DNA from: Streptomyces barkulensis
GTDB lineage: Bacteria > Actinomycetota > Actinomycetes > Streptomycetales > Streptomycetaceae
NCBI RefSeq assembly: GCF_002843305.1
Contig: NZ_PGSG01000108.1
Coordinates: forward strand, 62,001 to 126,000
Direction of reading: 5' to 3'
DNA: 64,000 nucleotides
Shown: positions 52,358 to 60,351 of the stretch, piece after piece
Layout of the letters: each line of letters starts with the position of its first letter
How positions within the stretch are numbered: position 1 is the first letter of the stretch
Notes under the pieces: model-generated
What the model was told of the DNA's origin: nothing
Databases searched by the model: none
What the model saw: the letters and a program-made list of their open reading frames with translations, nothing else
Position numbers and translations under genes: made by a program

Positions 52358-54037
52358 ATGACCGACCAGAAGGACGGGAAGAGCGGGCAGGACAGACCCG
52401 AGGAGCCGTTCGTCGCGGCACAGCTCGTCATGACCGACCTCAAGCGGAAGGGCGCCCTCGCCCCGGTCGACCTGTTCGGGGGCACGGCCGCGCGCAACAG
52501 CGTCATGGGTACCACCGACTTCGAGAACAAGGATCTCGAAGAGATGTTCTCCCTGGTGGACGACGCGGACCCGGCCGACATCGAGAACGCCGCCGACACG
52601 CTCTGGGACGCGGGCGGCAAGATCAGACAGGTCGGCGACGACCTCAAGAAGCACATCGACAAGGTCGACTGGGAGGGCGAGTTCGGCGACAGCTTCCGTG
52701 AGTGGGGCCGGAAGCTGAGCAGGAACACCCTGCTTCTCGCGGACTTCACCGAGAAGGCCAGCACCCAGCTGAAGGCCGCCGGCGTCGGCCTGTCCATGGT
52801 GCGCGGCGGCATGCCCGAGCGCGACCCGGCGGTCATGGCCGCGCCGCGCCTGGAGAGCATCCCGCCCGAGGAACGCGACGAGTCCAACGAGAAGTACAAG
52901 CTGGCCAAGAAGAAGGAGGACAACCGCCAGGAGGCCATCAACCAGATGAACCGCCTGGCCTCCTACTACAAGGTCTCGCACGACAACATGAAGGACCTGG
53001 AGGAGCCGGAGTTCGGCCCGATGCCGAACGTCGGCATGCCGCCGGCGCCGCCGCCCGGGTCTGGGGACGAGTTCCTTCCCGGGCCCGGGCGTAACTCCGT
53101 AGCCTCCGGTTACGGAAATGGCGGACTCGCCAGCGGCTCGCAGGCCACCGGCATGGGAGCGACGCCTTCCGCTCCGAGCGAGCACGGCTTCGTCGGGGGA
53201 GCCCCCGCTCCTCAGGAGCCCGTGCGCACGGACCTCAACACCGTCGCTCCCGTGGCGCCTCCCGCACCCTCCGACGCCGGTCCGCGCACCCCGGCCGCCC
53301 CGACCGGCGGTGGGCCCGCAGCGCCCGGCCCCGTCCTGCCCGGACCTGCCCCCGCTCCCACTCACAGAGGAGGGGGGAACCTCAAGCAGGTGGGGACCTC
53401 CAGGCTCCCGGCCACACACGCTCCAGGGCAAGGGCCTGGTCAGCCCGGCACGGGACGAGCAGGGGGCCCGCCCACCGTTCCGCCGGCGAGCAACACGAAT
53501 CCCCGTCCGGTCACGGGCTCCGGCCCTCCCGCCGGAAGGGCGCCCACCACGACGACACCACCCATGGGGCGGGGCGGCAGCGGCATCTTCGGAGGGACTC
53601 CGCGGCAGGGCCAAGGGACGTCCAACGGCCCGCGTCTCCCGCGCGGAACCGTGGTCGGAGCGGAACACGGCACGACGGGACGCCCTCCGGGGGGAGCCGC
53701 GGGCACGGGAGCGATCGGCTCGGGGGCGGGCAGCGGCTCCACCGGGCGCAGGCCGGGTACGACGACCGGCGGCGGTGCCGTCGGAGCTCCCCGGAACACC
53801 CCGGGACAGGGCGGCGCGGTACGTCCCTTCACACCCGGTGGCTCCGGGCTGGCCAGAGGTGGCACAGGCGGAACGGGTGGGAGCGGTCAGAGCACGACGG
53901 GCGCGGTACCCCGCGGCGGAAGCACCAGTCCCCGCGAGGAGAACCGGAAGGACTCCCGCAGGCCCGACTACCTCACCGAGGACGAAGAGACCTGGCGGAC
54001 GGGGCGCGACGGAATCGCCCCTCCGGTTATCGACTAA
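52358..54037 (+). CDS. Large WXG-domain protein with Pro/Gly-rich tail
   Basis: A 559-residue protein. Residues 45-210 are helical with a central WEG turn (Trp105 in VDWEGEFG), a WXG/LXG-like domain. From about residue 220 the chain is low-complexity Pro, Gly, Thr and Arg, ending in an acidic segment (YLTEDEETW). Such proteins are often mislabelled as IF-2 because of composition. No Sec signal, so it may be a PPE-like ESX substrate paired with the gene before it. Confidence 0.78.
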   Translation: MTDQKDGKSGQDRPEEPFVAAQLVMTDLKRKGALAPVDLFGGTAARNSVMGTTDFENKDLEEMFSLVDDADPADIENAADTLWDAGGKIRQVGDDLKKHIDKVDWEGEFGDSFREWGRKLSRNTLLLADFTEKASTQLKAAGVGLSMVRGGMPERDPAVMAAPRLESIPPEERDESNEKYKLAKKKEDNRQEAINQMNRLASYYKVSHDNMKDLEEPEFGPMPNVGMPPAPPPGSGDEFLPGPGRNSVASGYGNGGLASGSQATGMGATPSAPSEHGFVGGAPAPQEPVRTDLNTVAPVAPPAPSDAGPRTPAAPTGGGPAAPGPVLPGPAPAPTHRGGGNLKQVGTSRLPATHAPGQGPGQPGTGRAGGPPTVPPASNTNPRPVTGSGPPAGRAPTTTTPPMGRGGSGIFGGTPRQGQGTSNGPRLPRGTVVGAEHGTTGRPPGGAAGTGAIGSGAGSGSTGRRPGTTTGGGAVGAPRNTPGQGGAVRPFTPGGSGLARGGTGGTGGSGQSTTGAVPRGGSTSPREENRKDSRRPDYLTEDEETWRTGRDGIAPPVID

Positions 54038-54056
54038 CCCACGACAGAGAGCGGCG

Positions 54057-55325
54057 ATGACGGCAGGACACGAACACGGCCCCAGGTTGCCGTCGCGGCG
54101 GATGCGACGGCGCCTGTTCTCCGTGCTGGCTGTAACCGGTGCATGGACCGTATGCCTCGTCGGGACGGCACCTGTGGCTCAGGCGGACGATGTCCGTTCG
54201 CAGCAGTGGTATCTGGACGCCATGCGGGCCGAGGAGATGTGGAAGGTCAGCACGGGCGAGGGCGTCAAGGTGGCCGTCATCGACAGCGGCGTCAATGACT
54301 CCACCGATGCTCTCCGGGGCCAGGTACTACCCGGGGAGGACATGACCGGAACTCCAGGGGAGGCCACCGACGACTACCTAGGCCATGGAACGGACATGGC
54401 CGAAGTCATCGCCGGCACAGGGAAGAACGGGAGTGTCCGGGGACTGGCCCCTGGAACGAAGATCATCCCGTACCGCATTCCGCTGAAAGGTCTGGGCAGC
54501 AAGCTCAAAGCCGACGGCTATAAGAAGGCGATCCGTGCGGCGGCCGACAGTGACGCCAAGATCATCAGCATGTCCTTCGGAGGCTCGTACTATGACTCTG
54601 CCGGAGCCGAGGCCGTCGAGTACGCGCTGAGCAAGGGAAAGCTGCTCTTCGCCTCCGTCGGAAACGACGCCGAAGGTGAGAACAAGCCGAGATATCCCGC
54701 CTCGTACCCCGGCGTCGTCGGCGTGGGCGCCACTGACGAAAAGGGTGAGGTGACGGGCTTCTCCCAGTACGGCGTCAACGTGGATCTGTCCGCCCCGGGA
54801 AGCGAGATGCCCGGATGGTGTGACAAGAGCTTTCAGAAGTACTGCGCTGGCAAGGGAGGCACCAGTGCCGCCACTGCCATCGCCTCCGCATCGGCGGCCC
54901 TGATCTGGGCCAAGAACCCGGACTGGACGGCCAATCAGGTTCTGCGTGTGCTCGTGGACACCGCCGGGCGCAAGGACCGGAAAGAGGGGGCCTCCAGCGT
55001 CTACATCGGATACGGTGCCGTCCGGCCCCGCATTCACCTCCTCGAAGGCAAGGGTGACCCCGGAGACCCGGGCACGAACCCGATCGAGGCCACGGAACCG
55101 ACCCTCCCGCCGGAGGCGTCCTCCTCCGAGGGGGAGAGCGACGGCAAGAACGACCGGGACGGTGCCGGGGGAACGGACGAGGACCGGAAGAACCAGGGCG
55201 GGACCGAGGCCGCCGCGTCGGAGGACGACGGCAGTCTGTGGATCTACCTGGGGGCGGGTGCCGCAGCGGCCATCGTGGTCGCCGGCGCATTCGTTCTCGT
55301 GCGGAGGACGATCCGCGGGACATGA
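54057..55325 (+). CDS. Mycosin-like S8 protease, second copy
   Basis: A 422-residue membrane-anchored subtilase, clearly different in sequence from the first mycosin. Signal peptide to about residue 42 (ending VAQAD), catalytic triad Asp76 (VIDSGVND), His110 (GHGTDMAE) and Ser270 (GGTSAATAIA), an acidic Gly/Asp-rich linker, and a C-terminal span (LGAGAAAAIVVAGAFVLV). It lies between the large WXG protein and the two small Esx proteins, so it may process those substrates in particular. Confidence 0.9.
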   Translation: MTAGHEHGPRLPSRRMRRRLFSVLAVTGAWTVCLVGTAPVAQADDVRSQQWYLDAMRAEEMWKVSTGEGVKVAVIDSGVNDSTDALRGQVLPGEDMTGTPGEATDDYLGHGTDMAEVIAGTGKNGSVRGLAPGTKIIPYRIPLKGLGSKLKADGYKKAIRAAADSDAKIISMSFGGSYYDSAGAEAVEYALSKGKLLFASVGNDAEGENKPRYPASYPGVVGVGATDEKGEVTGFSQYGVNVDLSAPGSEMPGWCDKSFQKYCAGKGGTSAATAIASASAALIWAKNPDWTANQVLRVLVDTAGRKDRKEGASSVYIGYGAVRPRIHLLEGKGDPGDPGTNPIEATEPTLPPEASSSEGESDGKNDRDGAGGTDEDRKNQGGTEAAASEDDGSLWIYLGAGAAAAIVVAGAFVLVRRTIRGT

Positions 55326-55397
55326 CGGGGGCCCGTACGCGGAGCGCCCACGAAGACCAGCCAGTGAACACCATCAACCCGATTCGAGGAGAACGGT

Positions 55398-55763
55398 ATG
55401 TCCGGAGAAGGTGGCGGCGACTTCCAGTCAAGCGAGGCCGATCTCAATGACCTCATCAAAGAGGTCAACGAGATGCAGGGCAAGCTCAAGAACAAGCTCT
55501 CCAGGCTGAACGACGTGGTCGACGCGATTCAGCATGCCTGGAAGGGCGATGCCGCGAACTCCTATGACAGGCTCCAGCGGCAGACCAACGACTACGGCCG
55601 GAAGCTGGACGGCAGGCTCCAGCTGATCCACGACGCCCTCGAGGCGAGCAAGCAGGGGTTCACCGCCAACGAGATCGACCAGATGGAGAAGTTCGACCAT
55701 CTGGCGAAGGCGAGCCCGATCAGCGACTTCGCCGGCACGGGCAGCACCCCGACCATCAAGTAA
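55398..55763 (+). CDS. WXG100 protein (EsxA/EsxB type), 121 residues
   Basis: A helical hairpin protein with the WxG turn WKG at Trp48, a classical position, and an extra C-terminal helix and tail (TANEIDQMEKFDHLAKASP). The last part could carry the secretion signal that EccC reads. It is 29 bp upstream of a second WXG100 gene, with which it should form a heterodimer. AGGAG precedes the ATG at 55398. Confidence 0.92.
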   Translation: MSGEGGGDFQSSEADLNDLIKEVNEMQGKLKNKLSRLNDVVDAIQHAWKGDAANSYDRLQRQTNDYGRKLDGRLQLIHDALEASKQGFTANEIDQMEKFDHLAKASPISDFAGTGSTPTIK

Positions 55764-55792
55764 CGAGCCGCACAGAGAAGGCAGGGGTCGAT

Positions 55793-56080
55793 ATGACCAT
55801 CAAGATCACGTATGCCACCGTCATCTCCGCGGCGGATGACGTCCGCAATGCGGCCAAGGAGCTGACGATCCAGCTCAACGCGCTCGAGGACAAGGTGATG
55901 AAGGTCGTCAACACCTGGGACGGTGAGGCGAAGCAGGCGTTCAAGGCCAAGCACGACGGCTGGGGCCGGGACGTCAGCGGCCTGAACACCACCCTCAACG
56001 CCATCGCCGACAACCTGGTCGAGTCGACCAATGGCTACCAGCGGACGGACCGCAAGGCGGCTCAGCGGTTCGAGTTCTGA
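55793..56080 (+). CDS. WXG100 protein (EsxA/EsxB type), 95 residues
   Basis: A 95-residue helical hairpin with WDG at Trp42, close to the canonical WXG100 length. It is the partner of the preceding WXG100 gene; which of the pair is EsxA and which EsxB is not assigned here. A strong palindrome follows 29 bp after the stop. Confidence 0.93.
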   Translation: MTIKITYATVISAADDVRNAAKELTIQLNALEDKVMKVVNTWDGEAKQAFKAKHDGWGRDVSGLNTTLNAIADNLVESTNGYQRTDRKAAQRFEF

Positions 56081-56109
56081 CCGTTCGGGTCTGCCGCGAG
56101 CACATCGGA

Positions 56110-56151
56110 GGGCGCCCGGCAACCGGATGTACATCCGGTTGCCGGGCGCCC
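56110..56151. terminator. 42-bp perfect palindrome after the esx pair
   Basis: GGGCGCCCGGCAACCGGATG and its complement meet at a central TA with no spacer loop. It is 29 bp after the second WXG100 stop and 51 bp before the stop of the convergent DUF397 gene, so it can end transcripts from both sides. Confidence 0.85.
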
Positions 56152-56202
56152 TCCCGCTTCCCCGTCTGTTTCCCGGCCGGTGGGAGGCCAGGACACAAAG
56201 GC

Positions 56203-56436
56203 TCAGGGCTTGAGGTCGAACTCCCCGTCGCGGACCCCGAGGACGAAGGCCCGCCACTCGGCGGCGGTGTAGCGCAGCACGGTGTCGGGGTCCTTGGAGT
56301 TGCGCATGGCCACGGCGCCACCCGGCAGATGGGCGATCTCCACCTTCTCGTCCTCCGGACCGCCGGGCGCGCTCTCCCACACGGCGTCGGAGATGTCCAT
56401 CGCGTACAGCTCGTCCTTCTCCTGCTGAGTCCCCAT
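56203..56436 (-). CDS. DUF397 protein without adjacent XRE partner
   Basis: A 77-residue DUF397 protein with the family's VEIAHLPGGAVAMRNSKDPDTVLRYT pattern in shortened form (AMRNSKDPDT). ATG 56436 has AGGAAGGA upstream. Unlike the copy at 23582, no XRE regulator lies next to it, which is unusual. The spacer 56437-56772 behind it (336 bases) holds no gene or clear signal. Confidence 0.85.
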   Translation of the reverse strand: MGTQQEKDELYAMDISDAVWESAPGGPEDEKVEIAHLPGGAVAMRNSKDPDTVLRYTAAEWRAFVLGVRDGEFDLKP

Positions 56437-56772
56437 CAGTGTCCTTCCTCGATGGACGCCGGCGACGGGAGCGTACCCCCGTGCCACACCGCGCCGCGGA
56501 TCCGCGGCGCGGCCTCGGTGAACGTGAGGGGGCACGGCGCGGCGCTGCGCGGCTCACGGCCCCCGGGCAAGATAACAGCCCGGCACGCGCTCCGAGGGGC
56601 GTCCGTGCAACCTCCCGACCACGGGGAACGCCGGTTCGAGACGGCTCGCGGACATGTCCGGGACGGGCCGGGGGATTCACGGTCCGCAGAGGCCCGTGAC
56701 GGGGTACGGCACGACGGCGGTGCCGAACGGGCCCGGGCCCGGGCCCGGGAGGGCCGTCCCCCGGAGGCTCGC
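56437..56772. other. 336-base spacer in the ESX locus, nothing recognised
   Basis: Open frames here have no ribosome site and no family-like sequence. It separates the DUF397 gene from the stop of the next minus-strand gene. Confidence 0.4.
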
Positions 56773-57582
56773 TCAGAGGGCGAACGCCGAGATGGGGCTG
56801 CTCCCGGGAGCTCGCCCGGGGCCGGAACCGGTGCCCGTGCCGGGAACGGCGGCTTCCGCCCCCGGGCCGGGCGTGCCGGCGGAAGGGGTCCGTTCGGGGA
56901 TCTCGACGGTGTGCGCGATCTCCGACAGCCTCTGCACGTACCAGGGGAGTTCCCGCAGCGACGGGGTGGTCAGGCTGAACACCAGGAGCTGGGAGACCGC
57001 CGGCAGAGGGCAGTAGACGTCCGCGCGTGCGAACACGATCGGGGACACGGGTGCGGAGGAAGGTACGGGCGTGGTGTCCCGGGGAGCCCCGCCGGGCGTC
57101 ACCTCGAACCCCGAGATGACCAGGACGGCCGGACCGAATTCAGCCTCCACCCTGTGCACCTCCTGGAACTCGTCGAGGGAGAGCAGCTCCACCAGCCCCC
57201 TGGCCGCCAGTTCGGCGTCGTCGTCCTCCAGAGGCTCGCAGCGCACGGTCAGGGAGGCCGTGCTGATCCGGTCGTCGTCGGTGCTCAGCAGGCATATCCC
57301 GGTGTAGACGGCCCCGTCGGCGGCGGCTGCCTCCGCCACTTCGCGGTACCAGGCGGAGAGCCGGTGATGCTCCTCGTCGGTGCCGCCGGGCCATATGACG
57401 TCCATGAGGCGGACGAGGTACTCCTCACGCTCCTCGTCGGTGTACTCCAGCCCCAGGGAGCGGAACTCCTCGGGGGCGGTCCAGAAGAAGTCCGGTCCGT
57501 CCGGCGCGGCGCCGGAACTCTCCGGGGCGCCCGGCGCCGGGGGGAGGGTGCCGGGCGTACTGGGGGCGTGTGTTTCCGGCAT
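56773..57582 (-). CDS. ESX-locus conserved protein of unknown function
   Basis: A 269-residue soluble protein. A Pro/Ala/Ser-rich N-terminus (about 35 residues) precedes an acidic alpha/beta domain (DFFWTAPEEFRSLGLEYTDE, GAVYTGICLLSTDDDRIS, AVLVISGFEVTPG, LLVFSLTTPSLRELPWYVQRL), and the last 40 residues are again disordered. I do not recognise the family. It starts 17 bp after the stop of the next upstream gene and so belongs to its operon. Confidence 0.7.
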   Translation of the reverse strand: MPETHAPSTPGTLPPAPGAPESSGAAPDGPDFFWTAPEEFRSLGLEYTDEEREEYLVRLMDVIWPGGTDEEHHRLSAWYREVAEAAAADGAVYTGICLLSTDDDRISTASLTVRCEPLEDDDAELAARGLVELLSLDEFQEVHRVEAEFGPAVLVISGFEVTPGGAPRDTTPVPSSAPVSPIVFARADVYCPLPAVSQLLVFSLTTPSLRELPWYVQRLSEIAHTVEIPERTPSAGTPGPGAEAAVPGTGTGSGPGRAPGSSPISAFAL

Positions 57583-57599
57583 GGGGTGTCAAATAGTCT

Positions 57600-58352
57600 C
57601 TAGTAGTGTTTTTCCAGGATCATCTGCGCATAGGCGACGCGAGGGTCCAGTCGGGAGTCGCTCCTGCGGTACCGGTGCCGTCTGCGTGCGAGGAAGGCCG
57701 GTGCGAACGGGTTCGCCGACCGTACCCGCCACACGGTGCGCCGAGGGGTGCCCCAGTCGTCCCAGTCCAGGGAGAAGTCCCCGTCGAGGAAGCCGATCAC
57801 GGTGAAGAAGAGGTTCGCCAGGGCCCAGAGGGGGAGCAGGAGCACGAAGACCAGCCAGGCGGTCCAGGTGCCGCGGTAGCCGGTGACCTTCGTCCCGGTG
57901 TCCGGCAGTTCGATCGTCCAGGCCCGGCGCGCCTTCAGAGGTGACCTGCCCCTGGTGATGCGGCCCAGGACGCTCCCCCGCGAGTCCGTCACCACGTAGG
58001 CGCCGCTTCCCTCCGAAGCGGTGGGATCGGCCCGGACGACGCCCCACGCGTTCAGGGGGTCGTCCGGCGAACGGAGCGTGAACACCGGCGGTTTCCCCTT
58101 GAGCCGGTCGGAGCCGGCCCGGGAGGAGTGCCCGGCGCCGAGAGAGCGCGCATACTTCCTCGTCGGCGGCCTGTCCTGCACGGGGCCGCCCTGGAGAGCC
58201 GCGGAAGGCTCTCCGTAGGTGATCCACGCGGTGACGGCGGCCGCTCCCCTGCCGCCGCGCTCGCGGACGGCCTTCCAGGCGCCCCGAGGCAGTTCGGGGA
58301 CGGCGCGCCGGACCTCCTCGTCCCTGGGTTCGGAGAGCTCGACGGTGAGCAT
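57600..58352 (-). CDS. ESX-locus membrane protein of unknown function
   Basis: A 250-residue protein: a cytoplasmic N-terminal part of about 165 residues with a beta-rich section (GAYVVTDSRGSVLGRITRG), a long hydrophobic segment (TAWLVFVLLLPLWALANLFF, perhaps two spans), and a basic C-terminal tail (FLARRRHRYRR). No family recognised. The ATG at 58352 follows GGAAGG at some distance. It sits after a terminator hairpin, so it may have its own promoter. Confidence 0.7.
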   Translation of the reverse strand: MLTVELSEPRDEEVRRAVPELPRGAWKAVRERGGRGAAAVTAWITYGEPSAALQGGPVQDRPPTRKYARSLGAGHSSRAGSDRLKGKPPVFTLRSPDDPLNAWGVVRADPTASEGSGAYVVTDSRGSVLGRITRGRSPLKARRAWTIELPDTGTKVTGYRGTWTAWLVFVLLLPLWALANLFFTVIGFLDGDFSLDWDDWGTPRRTVWRVRSANPFAPAFLARRRHRYRRSDSRLDPRVAYAQMILEKHY

Positions 58353-58386
58353 GCTGCTTGCTGCCTTCCTTCGATCGGGCGGAGTC

Positions 58387-58412
58387 CCACAGGCCGCGGC
58401 GGCGGCCTGTGG
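58387..58412 (-). terminator. Terminator downstream of the 483-residue WXG protein gene
   Basis: CCACAGGCCGC pairs with GCGGCCTGTGG around a 4-nt loop, 33 bp after that gene's stop. Confidence 0.75.
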
Positions 58413-58445
58413 TGCGGTGCCGGTGTGCGCCAAAGGGCCGTCGGG

Positions 58446-59897
58446 TCAGAGTCTTCCGGCAGCAGGCGCCTCGTTGCCCGTGAACATGTTGTAGGCACCC
58501 AGGCCCACCCCCGGCGCCTGCTGGATCATCTGCGGGCCGCGTGACCACCAGGAGGTCGGATCGAGAGTGCCGTCCGCCCGGATGGCGTCCCCGAGGGAGT
58601 CCTTGACGCGCTGCGGCGCCATCTTCTCGACCACCCAGCTCATCGCCTTCTCCTTGCCGCTGGAGCCGACGGTGTCCAGCACGTGGCTGTTCCAGGCGAG
58701 ACTCATCCGGTCGCCGAACTTCATCCCCTCGGTCCCGAACTCCTTGCTGCCGGGCGCGACGGAACGGCCGAAGAGGCCCTTCTCCAGCGTCGTGGCCTCG
58801 AACCCGGCGTCCTTCAGCCCGCGGATCTTGTTGACCCGGTCGATGGAGGCGACCGTCTGCCCGTCCACCTTGTACAGCTTCATCGGGATCTTGACGCCCT
58901 TCGCGGCGACCTTGACCACCTTGCCCAGGGGGATGATGCCCACGGCGTCGCCGATGAGGTCCATCTTGCCGACGTCCGCCCCGCCGAGCTTGGCCGCGCC
59001 GTGGGCGACCAGGGCCCCGGCGGACAGGCCGGCGCTCGCCAGCGCCAGGCCGCCCGACAGCGGCGGGAACCAGACGGTGGCGAGCGACAGGATGCCCAGG
59101 ACGGTGGAGGCGATGCCCAGCCAGTCACCGATCTCCTTGAGCAGGTCGGCGTGTTCGGCGCACCACTCCTCGATGCGGTTGCCGAGCTTCTTGAACGCGT
59201 CGGCGAGGCCGTCGAAGAAGCCTGTGTCGGGGGCGTTGTCGTTGGCCTTGCGCAGCCGGGCGGCGATCGTCCGCGCGTAGTCCTGGTGTTGCTCCAGGAG
59301 CTCACGGGCCTTCTCGACGATGCCTTCCAGTTCCCTGCGCGCCGCGTCGACCTTTCCCGCCGCGGTGTCCAGGGCCCTGTCCGCGTCACGCAGCTTCCCG
59401 GCGGCGGTGTCGTACCGGGCCTGGGCGCTGTCGAGGGAGGCCCGGTCGCCGTAGTGGACGCCGACCAGGCGCAGGTCGGGATCGGAGGCCGCGGAGTTGT
59501 AGGCGGTGGTGGCCTTGGCGTGGGTGCTCTCGGCCGACGCCTGGCGGGACTTGGCCTCCTTTGCCTGCTGCTCGTACTCGCGGGCCTGTTTCTGGTACTC
59601 CGCGAGCTTGGTGCGCCACTTCTTCAGTTCCTTCTCGGCGGTGCTCAGCGCCTCGTGGCTGTCGTCGAGGTACTTGGGGAGCTCACCGACCTTCCTGGAG
59701 AACGCGGTGGCCGCCTCGCCCTCCCAGGCCGCAGCCCCGCCCTTCCCGTCGCCGCCCCTGCCGATCCCGGTCAGGACGTCGTGCGCCTTCTTCAGGCCCT
59801 TGACGGTCCTCGACAGCTTCCCCGTGAGGTCGTCGATGCTGCCGAGCTTCCCCGGGGCGGGGTCGAAACCTATGGACGGGTAGTCCTCGGCGCTCAT
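58446..59897 (-). CDS. Large WXG-domain protein, candidate ESX-secreted effector
   Basis: A 483-residue protein. Residues 15-215 form an extended WXG-type helical region with AAWEGEAA (Trp58), followed by long coiled-coil-like helices (LAEYQKQAREYEQQAKEAKS). Around residues 270-330 comes a hydrophobic Gly/Ala-rich stretch (GIASTVLGILSLATVWFPPL, LALASAGLSAGALV). The last 150 residues are soluble and unrecognised, ending near WWSRGPQMIQQAPGVG. This order, WXG domain then hydrophobic stretch then variable end, is that of LXG/polymorphic-toxin-like proteins. Its ATG overlaps the preceding gene's stop (ATGA). Confidence 0.78.
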   Translation of the reverse strand: MSAEDYPSIGFDPAPGKLGSIDDLTGKLSRTVKGLKKAHDVLTGIGRGGDGKGGAAAWEGEAATAFSRKVGELPKYLDDSHEALSTAEKELKKWRTKLAEYQKQAREYEQQAKEAKSRQASAESTHAKATTAYNSAASDPDLRLVGVHYGDRASLDSAQARYDTAAGKLRDADRALDTAAGKVDAARRELEGIVEKARELLEQHQDYARTIAARLRKANDNAPDTGFFDGLADAFKKLGNRIEEWCAEHADLLKEIGDWLGIASTVLGILSLATVWFPPLSGGLALASAGLSAGALVAHGAAKLGGADVGKMDLIGDAVGIIPLGKVVKVAAKGVKIPMKLYKVDGQTVASIDRVNKIRGLKDAGFEATTLEKGLFGRSVAPGSKEFGTEGMKFGDRMSLAWNSHVLDTVGSSGKEKAMSWVVEKMAPQRVKDSLGDAIRADGTLDPTSWWSRGPQMIQQAPGVGLGAYNMFTGNEAPAAGRL

Positions 59898-60244
59898 CGG
59901 GGACCTCCGTCGGGGCGGGTCATGGAGGTTTTCGCCGCCGGTCCGGTTTCGGGCGTGGCCTTCTCGAAGGCCTCGCGGATGGCCTGCTCCGTCGCCGCGT
60001 AGTTGTTCTTCGTGGCACGCAGGGCGTCCTCGATCGCGTCCGTGCCGTCGGCGATCTTGTCGATGGCGTCGTCCCAGCTGTCGTGGATCTCCTCGCAGGC
60101 GTTGTCCAGCGCCTTGCTCCCGGTGCTCTTGGGACCGATGTCGCGCAGCGCGTTGAGCGCCTTGCGCATCTGGTCCCGGCTGGTGTTCAACTGCTTGAGC
60201 AAGTCGTCGAGTTCCGTCTGCTCGACGCTCAGGCGGCCGCCCAT
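59894..60244 (-). CDS. Small WXG100-like partner of the 483-residue protein
   Basis: A 116-residue helical protein with a WDD turn (Trp57 in IHDSWDDA) in place of WxG, and long flanking helices (TELDDLLKQLNTSRDQMRKA, AIEDALRATKNNY). It is translated just before, and overlaps, the larger WXG protein, the usual order for a chaperone/partner in ESX substrate pairs. GGAGGAG precedes ATG 60244. Confidence 0.8.
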   Translation of the reverse strand: MGGRLSVEQTELDDLLKQLNTSRDQMRKALNALRDIGPKSTGSKALDNACEEIHDSWDDAIDKIADGTDAIEDALRATKNNYAATEQAIREAFEKATPETGPAAKTSMTRPDGGPR

Positions 60245-60303
60245 CTGCTCCTCCAGGCGTGGGGGTCGTGACTTCCGGAAAGGCGCGGGCCGGGAAGGCC
60301 CTG

Positions 60304-60344
60304 GGGCGGCGGCACGGTCTGTGGGGCCGGACGTACCGCCGCCC
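60304..60344 (-). terminator. Hairpin downstream of eccC
   Basis: GGGCGGCGG pairs with CCGCCGCCC across 23 nt, 8 bp after the eccC stop and before the next gene in the same direction. It is more likely an attenuator or processing site than a full stop. Confidence 0.4.
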
Positions 60345-60351
60345 GCGAGGG

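Noticed and set aside
52358..54037. Possible IF-2-like protein
   Set aside because: Similarity is only in Pro/Gly composition. There is no G domain, and the real infB is at 37517.
53118..54056. Plus-strand frame open upstream of the second mycosin
   Set aside because: It overlaps the 559-residue WXG gene in another frame, and a proper signal peptide begins at 54057.
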